A stretch of DNA of 9,624 bases. Source: Candidatus Woesearchaeota archaeon (GTDB taxonomy: Archaea; Nanobdellota; Nanobdellia; Woesearchaeales; DSVV01). A model generated the notes under the pieces. It worked only from the letters and a program-made list of their open reading frames with translations, searched no databases and had not been told where the DNA came from. Below are positions 1 through 6,348 of this stretch, one piece after another. How positions within the stretch are numbered: the first letter of the stretch is position 1; each line of letters begins with the position of its first letter. The position numbers and the translations under genes were made by a program. Where the stretch lies: NCBI GenBank assembly GCA_016205905.1, contig JACQSP010000018.1, forward strand, positions 1 through 9,624, given 5' to 3'.

Positions 1-28
1 ATTATCCACTTCCTTTTCTTTTCATTTA

Positions 29-65
29 ACTTTTCCATAAAAATCACCAAAAAGTATGGAAAAGT
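29..65. repeat. 11-bp perfect inverted repeat
   Basis: Bases 29-39 (ACTTTTCCATA) are the exact reverse complement of 55-65 (TATGGAAAAGT), with a 15-base A-rich spacer. It lies about 155 bp upstream of the ketopantoate reductase start. No T-run follows on either strand, so a simple intrinsic terminator is not well supported. It could be a protein-binding dyad or an RNA hairpin from an upstream transcript. Confidence 0.6.
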
Positions 66-170
66 CAGAAATTTAAGAAGTGTAAACTAATTATCAAATT
101 GAACAAATCTAATTGGCAATCGCAACATTTAAGAATTCAATGTTATTTCCTGTGGTCATAGAGAATTAAC

Positions 171-230
171 AATATAGCAGAGAGTAATATAGCAGAAAAC
201 AATATAGCAGAGAACAATATGGCAGAAAAC
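171..230 (+). repeat. 15-bp tandem repeat, four copies, containing a start codon
   Basis: Four consecutive 15-bp units begin at 171, 186, 201 and 216, with consensus AATATAGCAGARARY. The unit length is five codons and the phase matches the downstream gene. The first three copies carry ATA where the fourth carries ATG, and that ATG is the start codon of the ketopantoate reductase-like gene. The next bases (231-245) look like a decayed fifth unit. In-frame reading upstream is open back to a TAG at 159-161, so the repeat may once have encoded protein or may arise by slippage. Confidence 0.85.
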
Positions 231-1238
231 AACGTCGCAGTAATCGGTGCAGGTCCTGTGGGTTCTATAGCTGCAGCGTATTTAGCAGGTTCAACAATAC
301 ATTCAAAATCAAGCGTAAAGTCAAACGTTATTATAATAGAACCTTATTACTCAGCACATACTAAAAAAATAGCGTCTGATGGCCTTTCTTTAAAGAATGA
401 TGATGATACTCCTCATCTGGAAGAATTTGTTGCTCCTGTTAATGCGGTTTTTTCTTTGTCTGAACTTCAAATTACACCAAACATTATTATTATTGCAACA
501 AAGGCATTTGCTTTAGACGACGTTGTAACTCAATTAAAAAGAAGATTCACCAATAGAGAAAGAGAAGACATCACTTTTGTTTGCATGCAAAATGGGTATG
601 GAAATGAGATATTTCTTTCAGATATGCTTGAAACAAATGCCTGCCGTGTAGCAGTTAATTATGTGGGAAATATAAACGCACCAGGAGAGGTTTCTGGCCA
701 TTGGCTAAAAAGCCCTAATTATATCGGCGCTGCTTATCCGCATACTGAGAATAATGCAAGAGAATTAGCTGATATGCTGAACTGTACAGGATTGTACACA
801 GAGTTTACAGAGAATATTCGTCCTGCTACTTTTCTTAAAACTATTTTGAATGCAGCCCTTAGCCCTGTATGCGCAGCAACAAAAAAAACAATGAAAGAGG
901 CAATGGATGATGAAAAGCTTTGTGAAACTGTAAAGCAAACATTATTAGAAAGTCTAGGTGTTGCAGAAGCAATGGGTTTTAAGTATAGTTTTGAACAGGC
1001 AAATATTGATGTACTTATGTCTTATCTAAGGGCAGGAGGCAATCATCCTTCGTCCATGCGCCTTGATCTTTTGCGCGGAGATAAGACAGAAATAGAATGG
1101 ATAAACGGCGCAATTGTCAGGGAAGGGCGCAGATACGGAGTTGAAACGCCGTTCAATGGCAGATTGGTGGGAATAATAAATCTACTTGAGAGAAGTTCTG
1201 CTTCTGCACGAGAAGAAGTATACAGGATTTTAAGGTAA
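219..1238 (+). CDS. 2-dehydropantoate 2-reductase (ketopantoate reductase) family protein
   Basis: Members of this family reduce ketopantoate to pantoate with NAD(P)H in the cytoplasm, a step of pantothenate and coenzyme A synthesis. The 339-residue length is usual or slightly long. Residues 5-15 (NVAVIGAGPVG) form the Rossmann GxGxxG loop. Lys95 in IIATKAF, the QNGYGN segment near 124-129, and Lys207/Asn211 in the TFLKTILNAALSPV helix fit the ApbA/PanE pattern, as does the C-terminal HPSSMRLDLLRGDKTEIEW stretch (276-294) followed by INGAIVREG. The ATG at 219 lies inside a 15-bp tandem repeat; it is the first in-frame ATG after a TAG at 159. The gene stands alone on the forward strand and converges on nmd3 with a 5-bp gap. 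No strong Shine-Dalgarno is visible. The fold is secure. Exact substrate is less so because related oxidoreductases share these motifs, so no symbol is given. Confidence 0.85.
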   Translation: MAENNVAVIGAGPVGSIAAAYLAGSTIHSKSSVKSNVIIIEPYYSAHTKKIASDGLSLKNDDDTPHLEEFVAPVNAVFSLSELQITPNIIIIATKAFALDDVVTQLKRRFTNREREDITFVCMQNGYGNEIFLSDMLETNACRVAVNYVGNINAPGEVSGHWLKSPNYIGAAYPHTENNARELADMLNCTGLYTEFTENIRPATFLKTILNAALSPVCAATKKTMKEAMDDEKLCETVKQTLLESLGVAEAMGFKYSFEQANIDVLMSYLRAGGNHPSSMRLDLLRGDKTEIEWINGAIVREGRRYGVETPFNGRLVGIINLLERSSASAREEVYRILR

Positions 1239-1243
1239 GAAAA

Positions 1244-2305
1244 TCAAACAGAAACAGTATACGCCTTTTCATTGATTAATACAATCTTAATTTTCTCATC
1301 AATTTTAGCATTTTTCGGGTTTTCAACTTTTATCGGCTGGTATGTCTCAGGATGCAGCACTTCAACCTGCGGAGTTTTCTTGACGATAATAGCCTCAACT
1401 GCATCATCTGCCTTTGCGATGATTTCGTAATCATGTGTTTTATAATTCTCCTGCGCTGGACAGTTATTTTGCCGGATATTCACACCGCTGGCCATCATGC
1501 CTGCAACACTTTTTACAAGCACAAATTTATGGTTTATCTTTAATATATCGCCGACATTAAAATCTCCTAATCTGAACACAACATCAACTCTGTAAAGGTC
1601 TTTGCTGGTTTTCCAGTCTCTTGTGTGCAGGGAAGATGTTACTTTAAGGTCGCCTGCAAACCTTCTTGTTAATCCGCTGCCGATTGTCTGGATAAATTTC
1701 TGTGATGTTACATAAAAATCAATGCCGTCCCTTAATTCTTCTTCTTTTGTTATGAAAACGCCTTTTCTCTCCTTAACTTTTGCGCGGACAAAACTAACTA
1801 CATCATTAAAATGAAGATTTTTCCTGTTCCTTAACTGAATTCTGCCTTCAAAATATTTTGAATAGCCTCTGCTGCATCTTTCGCAGACAGTATATCTAAA
1901 TCTTAAGGGTATATTGTAATCCTCTTCTTTTGTCAATGAATATTTGCCCTCTCCTATCTTTGTTTTAACGTGAATAGCTACCATGACATTAACTTGGTTG
2001 CCCTGTTTTTTTTCATGCTGCGGAAATTCAGCGTCTAGGTTGTATGATTCCGGCTTTTTATGAAGCCTTGTGTTTTCAAAGAACGCTTTTTTTATAGTTT
2101 TTAGAAAATCCTTGTCAAATTCCATTGCCGGCCTGAATTCCTTGCCGTAATTATAGCTTCCGCACATAACACAGACACTAAGATTAAAATTCTTGAACCC
2201 AATCACATTGTGGTAACTATCTAAATAACAGTCCTTGCATAATTGTTCTATCAAAGCGGGATTTCCGCATTTAAGGCATTTTGTTTGTGGCATGGTTTTA
2301 TTCAT
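1244..2305 (-). CDS. nmd3: NMD3-family protein, putative 50S ribosome biogenesis factor
   Basis: In eukaryotes NMD3 binds the nascent 60S subunit and adapts it for nuclear export. Archaeal homologues have the conserved core and presumably act in late large-subunit assembly. This 353-residue protein has Cys10/Cys13/Cys23/Cys26 (CLKC...CKDC) as one likely zinc site. Cys45/Cys48 (CVMC) pair with Cys141/Cys144 (CERC) as a second. The motif RGYSKYFEGRIQLRNR (146-161) after the last cysteines is characteristic of the family. No C-terminal export signal region is present, as expected for an archaeal form. The start is 2 bp after the HEPN stop, suggesting cotranscription with the HTH-MNT and HEPN genes. 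A weak TATA-like AAATATA at about 2345-2351 on the reverse strand could also give it its own transcript. No clear Shine-Dalgarno precedes the ATG. Confidence 0.9.
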   Translation of the reverse strand: MNKTMPQTKCLKCGNPALIEQLCKDCYLDSYHNVIGFKNFNLSVCVMCGSYNYGKEFRPAMEFDKDFLKTIKKAFFENTRLHKKPESYNLDAEFPQHEKKQGNQVNVMVAIHVKTKIGEGKYSLTKEEDYNIPLRFRYTVCERCSRGYSKYFEGRIQLRNRKNLHFNDVVSFVRAKVKERKGVFITKEEELRDGIDFYVTSQKFIQTIGSGLTRRFAGDLKVTSSLHTRDWKTSKDLYRVDVVFRLGDFNVGDILKINHKFVLVKSVAGMMASGVNIRQNNCPAQENYKTHDYEIIAKADDAVEAIIVKKTPQVEVLHPETYQPIKVENPKNAKIDEKIKIVLINEKAYTVSV

Positions 2306-2307
2306 TC

Positions 2308-2760
2308 TTATTTGTTTTCTTTAACTTTTGCTTTGAGTAGTGGGTATATTTTCTTTGTGAATTCTACAACCAGCTTTGCATAGTCGACACCCAATATTTT
2401 TCCGTAGTATGTTACTGAATTTCTGAAGTATCTTAACTCATTAAGAAATGAAACCTCATTATCTGAAAATCCTTGTTGTTTAAGGTAAGAAACTTCAGCT
2501 TCATGGGCAAATTGTCCTGCTGAGCAGTAGCCATCCAAAAACAATTTTGCGCGAATTAATTCCATTATGATATCATAACAATCTTTAATTATTGAATTGG
2601 CATTATACTCATCTATCCCCATTACATCTAATCTTTTATTCAATCCCCTAAATGTTTTTTCACTTTCATCTATCAAGAATTTTGCTCTTGGTTTGTTTAT
2701 GGAACATTTAATAATTATTCTTTTATTTACGTAATCCTCAAATTCTTTAGGTAATGTCAT
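2308..2760 (-). CDS. HEPN domain protein, partner of the adjacent MNT nucleotidyltransferase
   Basis: HEPN proteins are compact helical proteins. Many are RNases acting as toxins or in defence, and the typical partner is an MNT nucleotidyltransferase that can neutralise the toxin by AMPylation. This 150-residue protein is largely helical, with the segment NELRYFRNSVTYYGK at 107-121. There Arg113-Asn114 match the RN of the HEPN RX4-6H motif, but the histidine position is Tyr118. That change could mean lost or altered nuclease activity, or simply a divergent subfamily. The gene overlaps the MNT stop by 4 bp (ATGA), a translational coupling arrangement, and nmd3 begins 2 bp downstream. Family assignment rests on the motif, length and neighbour; toxin function is not shown. 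Confidence 0.75.
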   Translation of the reverse strand: MTLPKEFEDYVNKRIIIKCSINKPRAKFLIDESEKTFRGLNKRLDVMGIDEYNANSIIKDCYDIIMELIRAKLFLDGYCSAGQFAHEAEVSYLKQQGFSDNEVSFLNELRYFRNSVTYYGKILGVDYAKLVVEFTKKIYPLLKAKVKENK

Positions 2761-3323
2761 AACTCAATTCCCCCGCTTAATATTATGCCTCGAATAATAT
2801 TCTCTTTTAAATGTTTGTGTATCTCATCCCATGATTTATAAAAATTAATAGATATTACTCTTTCAAGCAGTTTGTCATATCTTTTTAAATTAATCTCTTT
2901 TTCTTTCATACCGATTATTGCAATGTCAATATCTGAACTGCGTTCATCATTTTCCCCAAACCAAATGTCTTCTCCAAGGGAATAACTCCCAAAAAGGATT
3001 ATTGGGCAGCCAGGAAATTCGTTATAAAGAAGATCAGCCAATCCTGACTCATAAATCATCTTTAAATTTTCAATACGCTTTAACTGAACTGCCTTATGAT
3101 TGTCCCTATTGAATTCAATAGACAGCAAATTTATTGTTTCTGATTTTCTTATATTTATCAAATTCTCTTTCTCGAGTTCATTTAATGCATTGGAAACTGC
3201 AGTTGGAGATACTTTTAATTGCCTGGCAATTTCCCTTAAATTCAGCGTTTGGCCTGCTTTAATACAAAGAAACCTGAATATCTCTGCCTGCAATCTTGTC
3301 CATTTTAGTTGATACATATCCAT
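2757..3323 (-). CDS. winged-HTH and MNT-type nucleotidyltransferase fusion
   Basis: Residues 9-70 form a winged helix-turn-helix: LREIARQLKVSPTAVSNALN gives the HTH, followed by a wing around 58-70. Residues 100-188 are a minimal nucleotidyltransferase with IILFGSYSLGE (Gly112-Ser113) and SSDIDIAII (Asp131, Asp133). The C-terminal IIRGIILSGG resembles the usual MNT ending. MNT proteins transfer AMP to partners; MntA antitoxins AMPylate HEPN toxins. Here the usual GS-X10-DxD spacing is stretched to GS-X17-DxD by an extra acidic/aromatic segment (DIWFGENDER). A third catalytic carboxylate is not obvious near ERVISINFY. The fused DNA-binding domain suggests autoregulation of this operon. It is the first gene of the cluster, and its ATG lies about 30 bp from a TATA box, consistent with a leaderless or nearly leaderless message. 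Confidence 0.85.
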   Translation of the reverse strand: MDMYQLKWTRLQAEIFRFLCIKAGQTLNLREIARQLKVSPTAVSNALNELEKENLINIRKSETINLLSIEFNRDNHKAVQLKRIENLKMIYESGLADLLYNEFPGCPIILFGSYSLGEDIWFGENDERSSDIDIAIIGMKEKEINLKRYDKLLERVISINFYKSWDEIHKHLKENIIRGIILSGGIEL

Positions 3324-3354
3324 TTTAATTGACAGGTGTCTATTTTAGTTTATA
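3302..3354. repeat. three 13-bp direct repeats at 20-bp spacing over the MNT promoter
   Basis: The motif ATTTTARTTKAYA occurs at 3302-3314, 3322-3334 and 3342-3354, each copy exactly 20 bp (about two helical turns) after the previous one. Copy 3 overlaps the TATA box, copy 2 overlaps the start codon, and copy 1 is inside the first codons. The quasi-palindrome GACAGGTGTC (3331-3340) partly overlaps copy 2 and ends just before copy 3. Same-face spacing over a promoter suggests operators, perhaps for the encoded winged-HTH protein. The AT-rich motif partly resembles the sequence next to other start codons here, which lowers certainty. Confidence 0.5.
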
Positions 3355-3364
3355 TATCTTTCGG
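3349..3364 (-). promoter_or_regulatory. archaeal BRE/TATA promoter of the HTH-MNT, HEPN, nmd3 cluster
   Basis: On the reverse strand the sequence reads CCGAAAGATATATAAA: a purine-rich BRE-like CCGAAAG followed by a TATA element centred near 3353. Transcription would start about 26 bp downstream, near 3326, only a few bases before the ATG at 3323. This supports both the chosen start codon and a nearly leaderless transcript. Confidence 0.7.
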
Positions 3365-3398
3365 TTTTATTGGGGTTTTTTATAAAAGAAACATATCT

Positions 3399-4577
3399 TT
3401 AAATTAAGTTAGTTCGTGCCAAACCTGTTTGTTCTTTAATAACAACATATCTCCAGTCTGTCTTTGCTTTCTCGTCAACTACATCTGCCAATGTTTTTCC
3501 CTGCGTGACTTCTTCGCCAAGTTCCTGCGCATCAGACGGATGTATCCGTGGAAGCAGGCGCATTAGTTTGTCTATATCTTTTATACCTTGCTCAGATGAG
3601 AACAGTTTTTCAACAGCGTCGCTGTTTTTATTCAATCTTGCTATTTTTTTTCTGATTTCATACGCTTTTTTTAGGCTGCTAACCCCCACTGATGTATAAA
3701 CCAATGCCATTACACCAAAAATAGCATCCCATGATAATGATGAAGGTAAATAATTAAAATTTATACTTTGACCCCAACTAAATAATGGCACAGTTATCAA
3801 ACTTGTTTTCCAATAACTTTTCAAATATCTCTTCCACTCGTTATATTCAACCTCCAAAGTTTCATTAATATGCCCTTTTATAGTATCCAACATATGTTTA
3901 ACTAATTCAGATTCATCATACTGTTGAGTACTTATACTAAATACACCCATTGAAAATGTTCCTACACACCCAAACCCATTAAATACAGGTGATATTCCAA
4001 ATCCAAGCGGTGTAATCTTTGGCTGTGATTGCTCTGCTTTTAATCGCTTTAAAGCAACATAGCTGTTCATCAAATATCCTAAATAAGTATCCCACTCAAA
4101 TCCACCAACACAGTCAGCTGTTAAATAAATTCTACCATCACTCTCCTCTTTCTCTTTCTTTTCAAAAAATAATAATGGTACACTTTCCCCTTTGTAATCC
4201 ACATATCTAGTAGATTGAATATCTTCTTCACATGAATCACCATCCATTAACAATTGTTTCATCTGTGTGTTGAAGATGGGATAAAATAGTTCACCAAAAC
4301 CAAAATGCCTGTCAACAAAAGGAAACCAATCATATTTATCGCATTTAATCTTTTCCTTTCTAAAGATCTGACTTAAGAAATTAGAATCATCTGTTGCTCG
4401 TCTATAAAACTCTTCTATTTTTTCTGCTCTCTCTAAAAATGTGTCTATGCCGTTGATTACATTTCCTTCATATGTCTCAGGAATTATTCCATGATACATG
4501 TAATATGCTGCTTTTTTTAATTGCTCTCGTGGCAGCATTTCTGTTAATGCTGCTTGTTGTGGATTTGAGTGTGCCAT
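3399..4577 (-). CDS. uncharacterised protein, last gene of the repeat-protein operon
   Basis: I do not recognise this 392-residue protein, and it shows none of the tag or repeat motifs of the three upstream paralogs. The N-terminal quarter looks helical and charged (for example ERAEKIEEFYRR, 49-60). Residues 189-216 are glycine- and phenylalanine-rich (LGFGISPVFNGFG onward). Residues 283-302 (WDAIFGVMALVYTSVGVSSL) are hydrophobic enough for one membrane helix, with a weaker segment at 257-268, followed by a basic helix KKAYEIRKKIARLNK. The C-terminus is mixed and charged. The ATG follows the upstream stop by one base (TAACATG), with a possible Shine-Dalgarno GAGG in the upstream gene's last codons, so translation is probably coupled. 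Downstream on the reverse strand GTTTCTTTTATA could be a weak T-rich archaeal terminator. A membrane-associated partner of the paralogs is possible but unproven. Confidence 0.8.
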   Translation of the reverse strand: MAHSNPQQAALTEMLPREQLKKAAYYMYHGIIPETYEGNVINGIDTFLERAEKIEEFYRRATDDSNFLSQIFRKEKIKCDKYDWFPFVDRHFGFGELFYPIFNTQMKQLLMDGDSCEEDIQSTRYVDYKGESVPLLFFEKKEKEESDGRIYLTADCVGGFEWDTYLGYLMNSYVALKRLKAEQSQPKITPLGFGISPVFNGFGCVGTFSMGVFSISTQQYDESELVKHMLDTIKGHINETLEVEYNEWKRYLKSYWKTSLITVPLFSWGQSINFNYLPSSLSWDAIFGVMALVYTSVGVSSLKKAYEIRKKIARLNKNSDAVEKLFSSEQGIKDIDKLMRLLPRIHPSDAQELGEEVTQGKTLADVVDEKAKTDWRYVVIKEQTGLARTNLI

Positions 4578-4578
4578 G

Positions 4579-5310
4579 TTAAAACATCCTCATTAATTCT
4601 TCTGTTCCGTCGGGATGGATGAAGTAATATTTATTCTTACTATCTATTCCAGCATAATCTATTAGTTTACCTAATGTTTCTTTATTTGAAGTTTTAAAAA
4701 TGCAGGAGGTTGCATTATGCCCAAACAGATTCTGAACAATAGTTCCATTTATTGTAAAGGCAGAATTGTTTGCAAGGGTACAACCACCCCCATCCATATT
4801 ACCATTAATAATGAAAGAAGAGTAACTTGCTTTCTCTCCGCAGAAAATTCCAGTATCTCCATCAATATAAACAGATATCCTTCTTTCAGGACAACCTTTA
4901 AGTTCGAGACCCAAATAAATTATACTTTTTGTTGTATTTAAAATAAAATTATTGTAACCGGCTTCATAACTGTTCTGAATTAATTGGCTTATAAACTCAC
5001 CAGTACGTCTGCTATACCATTTGTTATCCTCATATATAATTGTTGCTTGCAAGAAAGCATTAATATCAGCAGGTGTTAGAACTTCTTTCACATTCTCTTT
5101 AATATAATCATATGCTTTAGCTGGATCTTCTAGTTTATACTCTGCATTCATCTCTAAACAGCGTTCATACTTCCTTAACACTTCACCAAACTTATGCTCG
5201 CCAACAACTTCAATCTCTTTCCTCTCGTCAGGCCTCCGCGCAGTATATCCTCTAATTAAATCGTCTAAACCGTCGTCGCTTCCAGATCCTTTGATGTGCA
5301 CGAGTATCAT
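4579..5310 (-). CDS. tagged beta-helix-like repeat protein, paralog 3 (shortest)
   Basis: Function unknown. This 243-residue protein is a minimal version of the three-paralog family. MIL is followed at once by VHIKGSGSDDGLDDLIRG, then YTARRPDERKE (22-32) and GEHKF (37-41). A predicted helical section (42-115) contains VLTPADINAF (77-86) and LIQNSYEAGYNNFILNTT (110-127). Repeats with YIDG (148-151), IING (167-170), TING (186-189) and KTSN (206-209) follow at 19-20-residue spacing, consistent with short beta-helix rungs. The end, NKETLGKLI...YFIHPDGTEE, matches the other paralogs. It lacks the 14-residue linker after the start seen in paralog 2, and its acidic GLDD tract is reduced to one unit. 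No signal peptide or membrane helix is seen. It lies 49 bp after paralog 2 and 1 bp before the next gene. Confidence 0.85.
   Translation of the reverse strand: MILVHIKGSGSDDGLDDLIRGYTARRPDERKEIEVVGEHKFGEVLRKYERCLEMNAEYKLEDPAKAYDYIKENVKEVLTPADINAFLQATIIYEDNKWYSRRTGEFISQLIQNSYEAGYNNFILNTTKSIIYLGLELKGCPERRISVYIDGDTGIFCGEKASYSSFIINGNMDGGGCTLANNSAFTINGTIVQNLFGHNATSCIFKTSNKETLGKLIDYAGIDSKNKYYFIHPDGTEELMRMF
5194..5277 (-). repeat. 84-nt conserved paralog block, copy 3
   Basis: This encodes the DDGLDDLIRGYTARRPDERKEIEVVGEH region of paralog 3. It is 81/84 identical to 6134-6217 by my count, much closer than the rest of the two genes. Confidence 0.85.
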
Positions 5311-5359
5311 TTTAGTTTCTCATTATTTTTTACCAGTTTATTGTGTTATTAATTTACTA

Positions 5360-6325
5360 TTATCCTACTATTATGTTATTGATGTACAAAAAATCATCAT
5401 CTACATGTAGAACCTGCTTAAAAAACTTATAATATGTTTGATTGACAAAGAAATGTGAAACAGGATTATTAGCTGATGTAGTGTGCCCAAAAACTGCTTC
5501 TTCTATGCCATCAGGATTAATAAATACTACTTGACTATGTGTATCATGAAGCACCTTTAATATTAATTTTGCAAGTGTTTCTTTGTTTGTAGTTTTATAT
5601 ATATTACTACTTGATCTTACTAAATTATCATTATAATCTGGAATTTTACCTTTGAACGTAAATATGCAATAATTTGGTCGGTTTTCTCCTACACGATCAT
5701 AAAGAAGATCTCCATCAACGTCAACTTCACAATATGAACTATTATGGCATAAGTCTGCTATATCACCTTGAATCTTTATTTTTATTAATCTTTCTTTGTT
5801 TCCTCTTAAGTTGTATCCTATATAAACAATTATTCTTGGAGAATTTTTAGTAATCAACACAAAATCATTATTGCCATCATTGTAACTGAGTTGGATTAAT
5901 TTTGCTGTAAAAAGACCAATCCTTTCCGATGTTGAATCATTATACCATTTTTCTTTTGGCTCATCCTCTGCTTCATAAAGCATTATTTGAAAAAGGGCGT
6001 TAATATCAGTAGGTGTTAACACATCTGTCAATGTTTTATCTAAATATTCTCTGAACTTACCCAAATAATAAGTCCCTTTATCAAGTTTCAATGCTTCACA
6101 AAATTCTTTCAGTACTTTTATAATTTGAGTGGTATGCTCGCCAACAACTTTAATCTCTTTCCTCTCGTCAGGTTTCCGCGCAGTATATCCTCTAATTAAA
6201 TCGTCTAAACCGTCGTCTAAACCTTCACTTAATCCGTTAACTAGGTCATCGTCGCATGGCCCTTTGATGTGGACTTGCGTCAATCCCAACGTTTGTTGGT
6301 TTGTGTTTGGTTGTATGAGTACCAT
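5360..6325 (-). CDS. tagged beta-helix-like repeat protein, paralog 2
   Basis: Function unknown. This 321-residue protein has a Gln/Asn/Thr-rich N-terminus (MVLIQPNTNQQTLGLTQ), then VHIKGP (18-23). A tract with two GLDD units (about 24-42) and LIRGYTARKPDERKE (43-57) follow. The middle section carries DVLTPTDINALFQ (101-113) and LIQLSYNDGNNDFVL (143-157). Repeats carry IQGD (185-188), VDGD (203-206), FKGK (224-227) and KTTN (244-247), with spacing of 18-21 residues, slightly less regular than in paralog 1. After FINPDGIEE (268-276) this copy alone has a 45-residue tail rich in Phe and Tyr, ending FLYINNIIVG. The sequence around its ATG (AAAGTAAAATGGTACTC) nearly matches that of paralog 3, supporting both starts. 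It follows paralog 1 by 23 bp with no evident promoter between. Confidence 0.85.
   Translation of the reverse strand: MVLIQPNTNQQTLGLTQVHIKGPCDDDLVNGLSEGLDDGLDDLIRGYTARKPDERKEIKVVGEHTTQIIKVLKEFCEALKLDKGTYYLGKFREYLDKTLTDVLTPTDINALFQIMLYEAEDEPKEKWYNDSTSERIGLFTAKLIQLSYNDGNNDFVLITKNSPRIIVYIGYNLRGNKERLIKIKIQGDIADLCHNSSYCEVDVDGDLLYDRVGENRPNYCIFTFKGKIPDYNDNLVRSSSNIYKTTNKETLAKLILKVLHDTHSQVVFINPDGIEEAVFGHTTSANNPVSHFFVNQTYYKFFKQVLHVDDDFLYINNIIVG
6134..6217 (-). repeat. 84-nt conserved paralog block, copy 2
   Basis: This encodes the DDGLDDLIRGYTARKPDERKEIKVVGEH region of paralog 2. It differs from copy 3 (5194-5277) at three positions and from copy 1 (7135-7218) at about 15. Confidence 0.85.
6200..6256 (-). 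repeat. variable acidic GLDD linker tract in paralog 2
   Basis: Residues 24-42 read as degenerate four-residue units (DDLVNGLSEGLDDGLDD) built from repeating bases such as TCGTCTAAACC on the forward strand. The tract is longer in paralog 1 and shorter in paralog 3, consistent with expansion and contraction by replication slippage. Confidence 0.6.
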
Positions 6326-6348
6326 TTTACTTTTTTGAGTTTAATCTC

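Noticed and set aside
124..144. Small dyad AACATT / AATGTT around the EcoRI-like GAATTC
   Set aside because: Six-base AT-rich arms are expected by chance in this DNA, and there is no supporting context.
1352..1543. Short forward open frame antisense to nmd3, and similar ones at 2918-3312, 3505-3699, 4019-4210, 4717-4941, 6129-6338, 6535-6753 and 7046-7405
   Set aside because: All lie opposite well-supported genes, lack promoters or Shine-Dalgarno sites, and have low-complexity antisense-type composition.
2345..2351. Internal promoter for nmd3 inside the HEPN gene
   Set aside because: Only a weak AAATATA match without a clear BRE; not strong enough for a feature, so mentioned only as a possibility.
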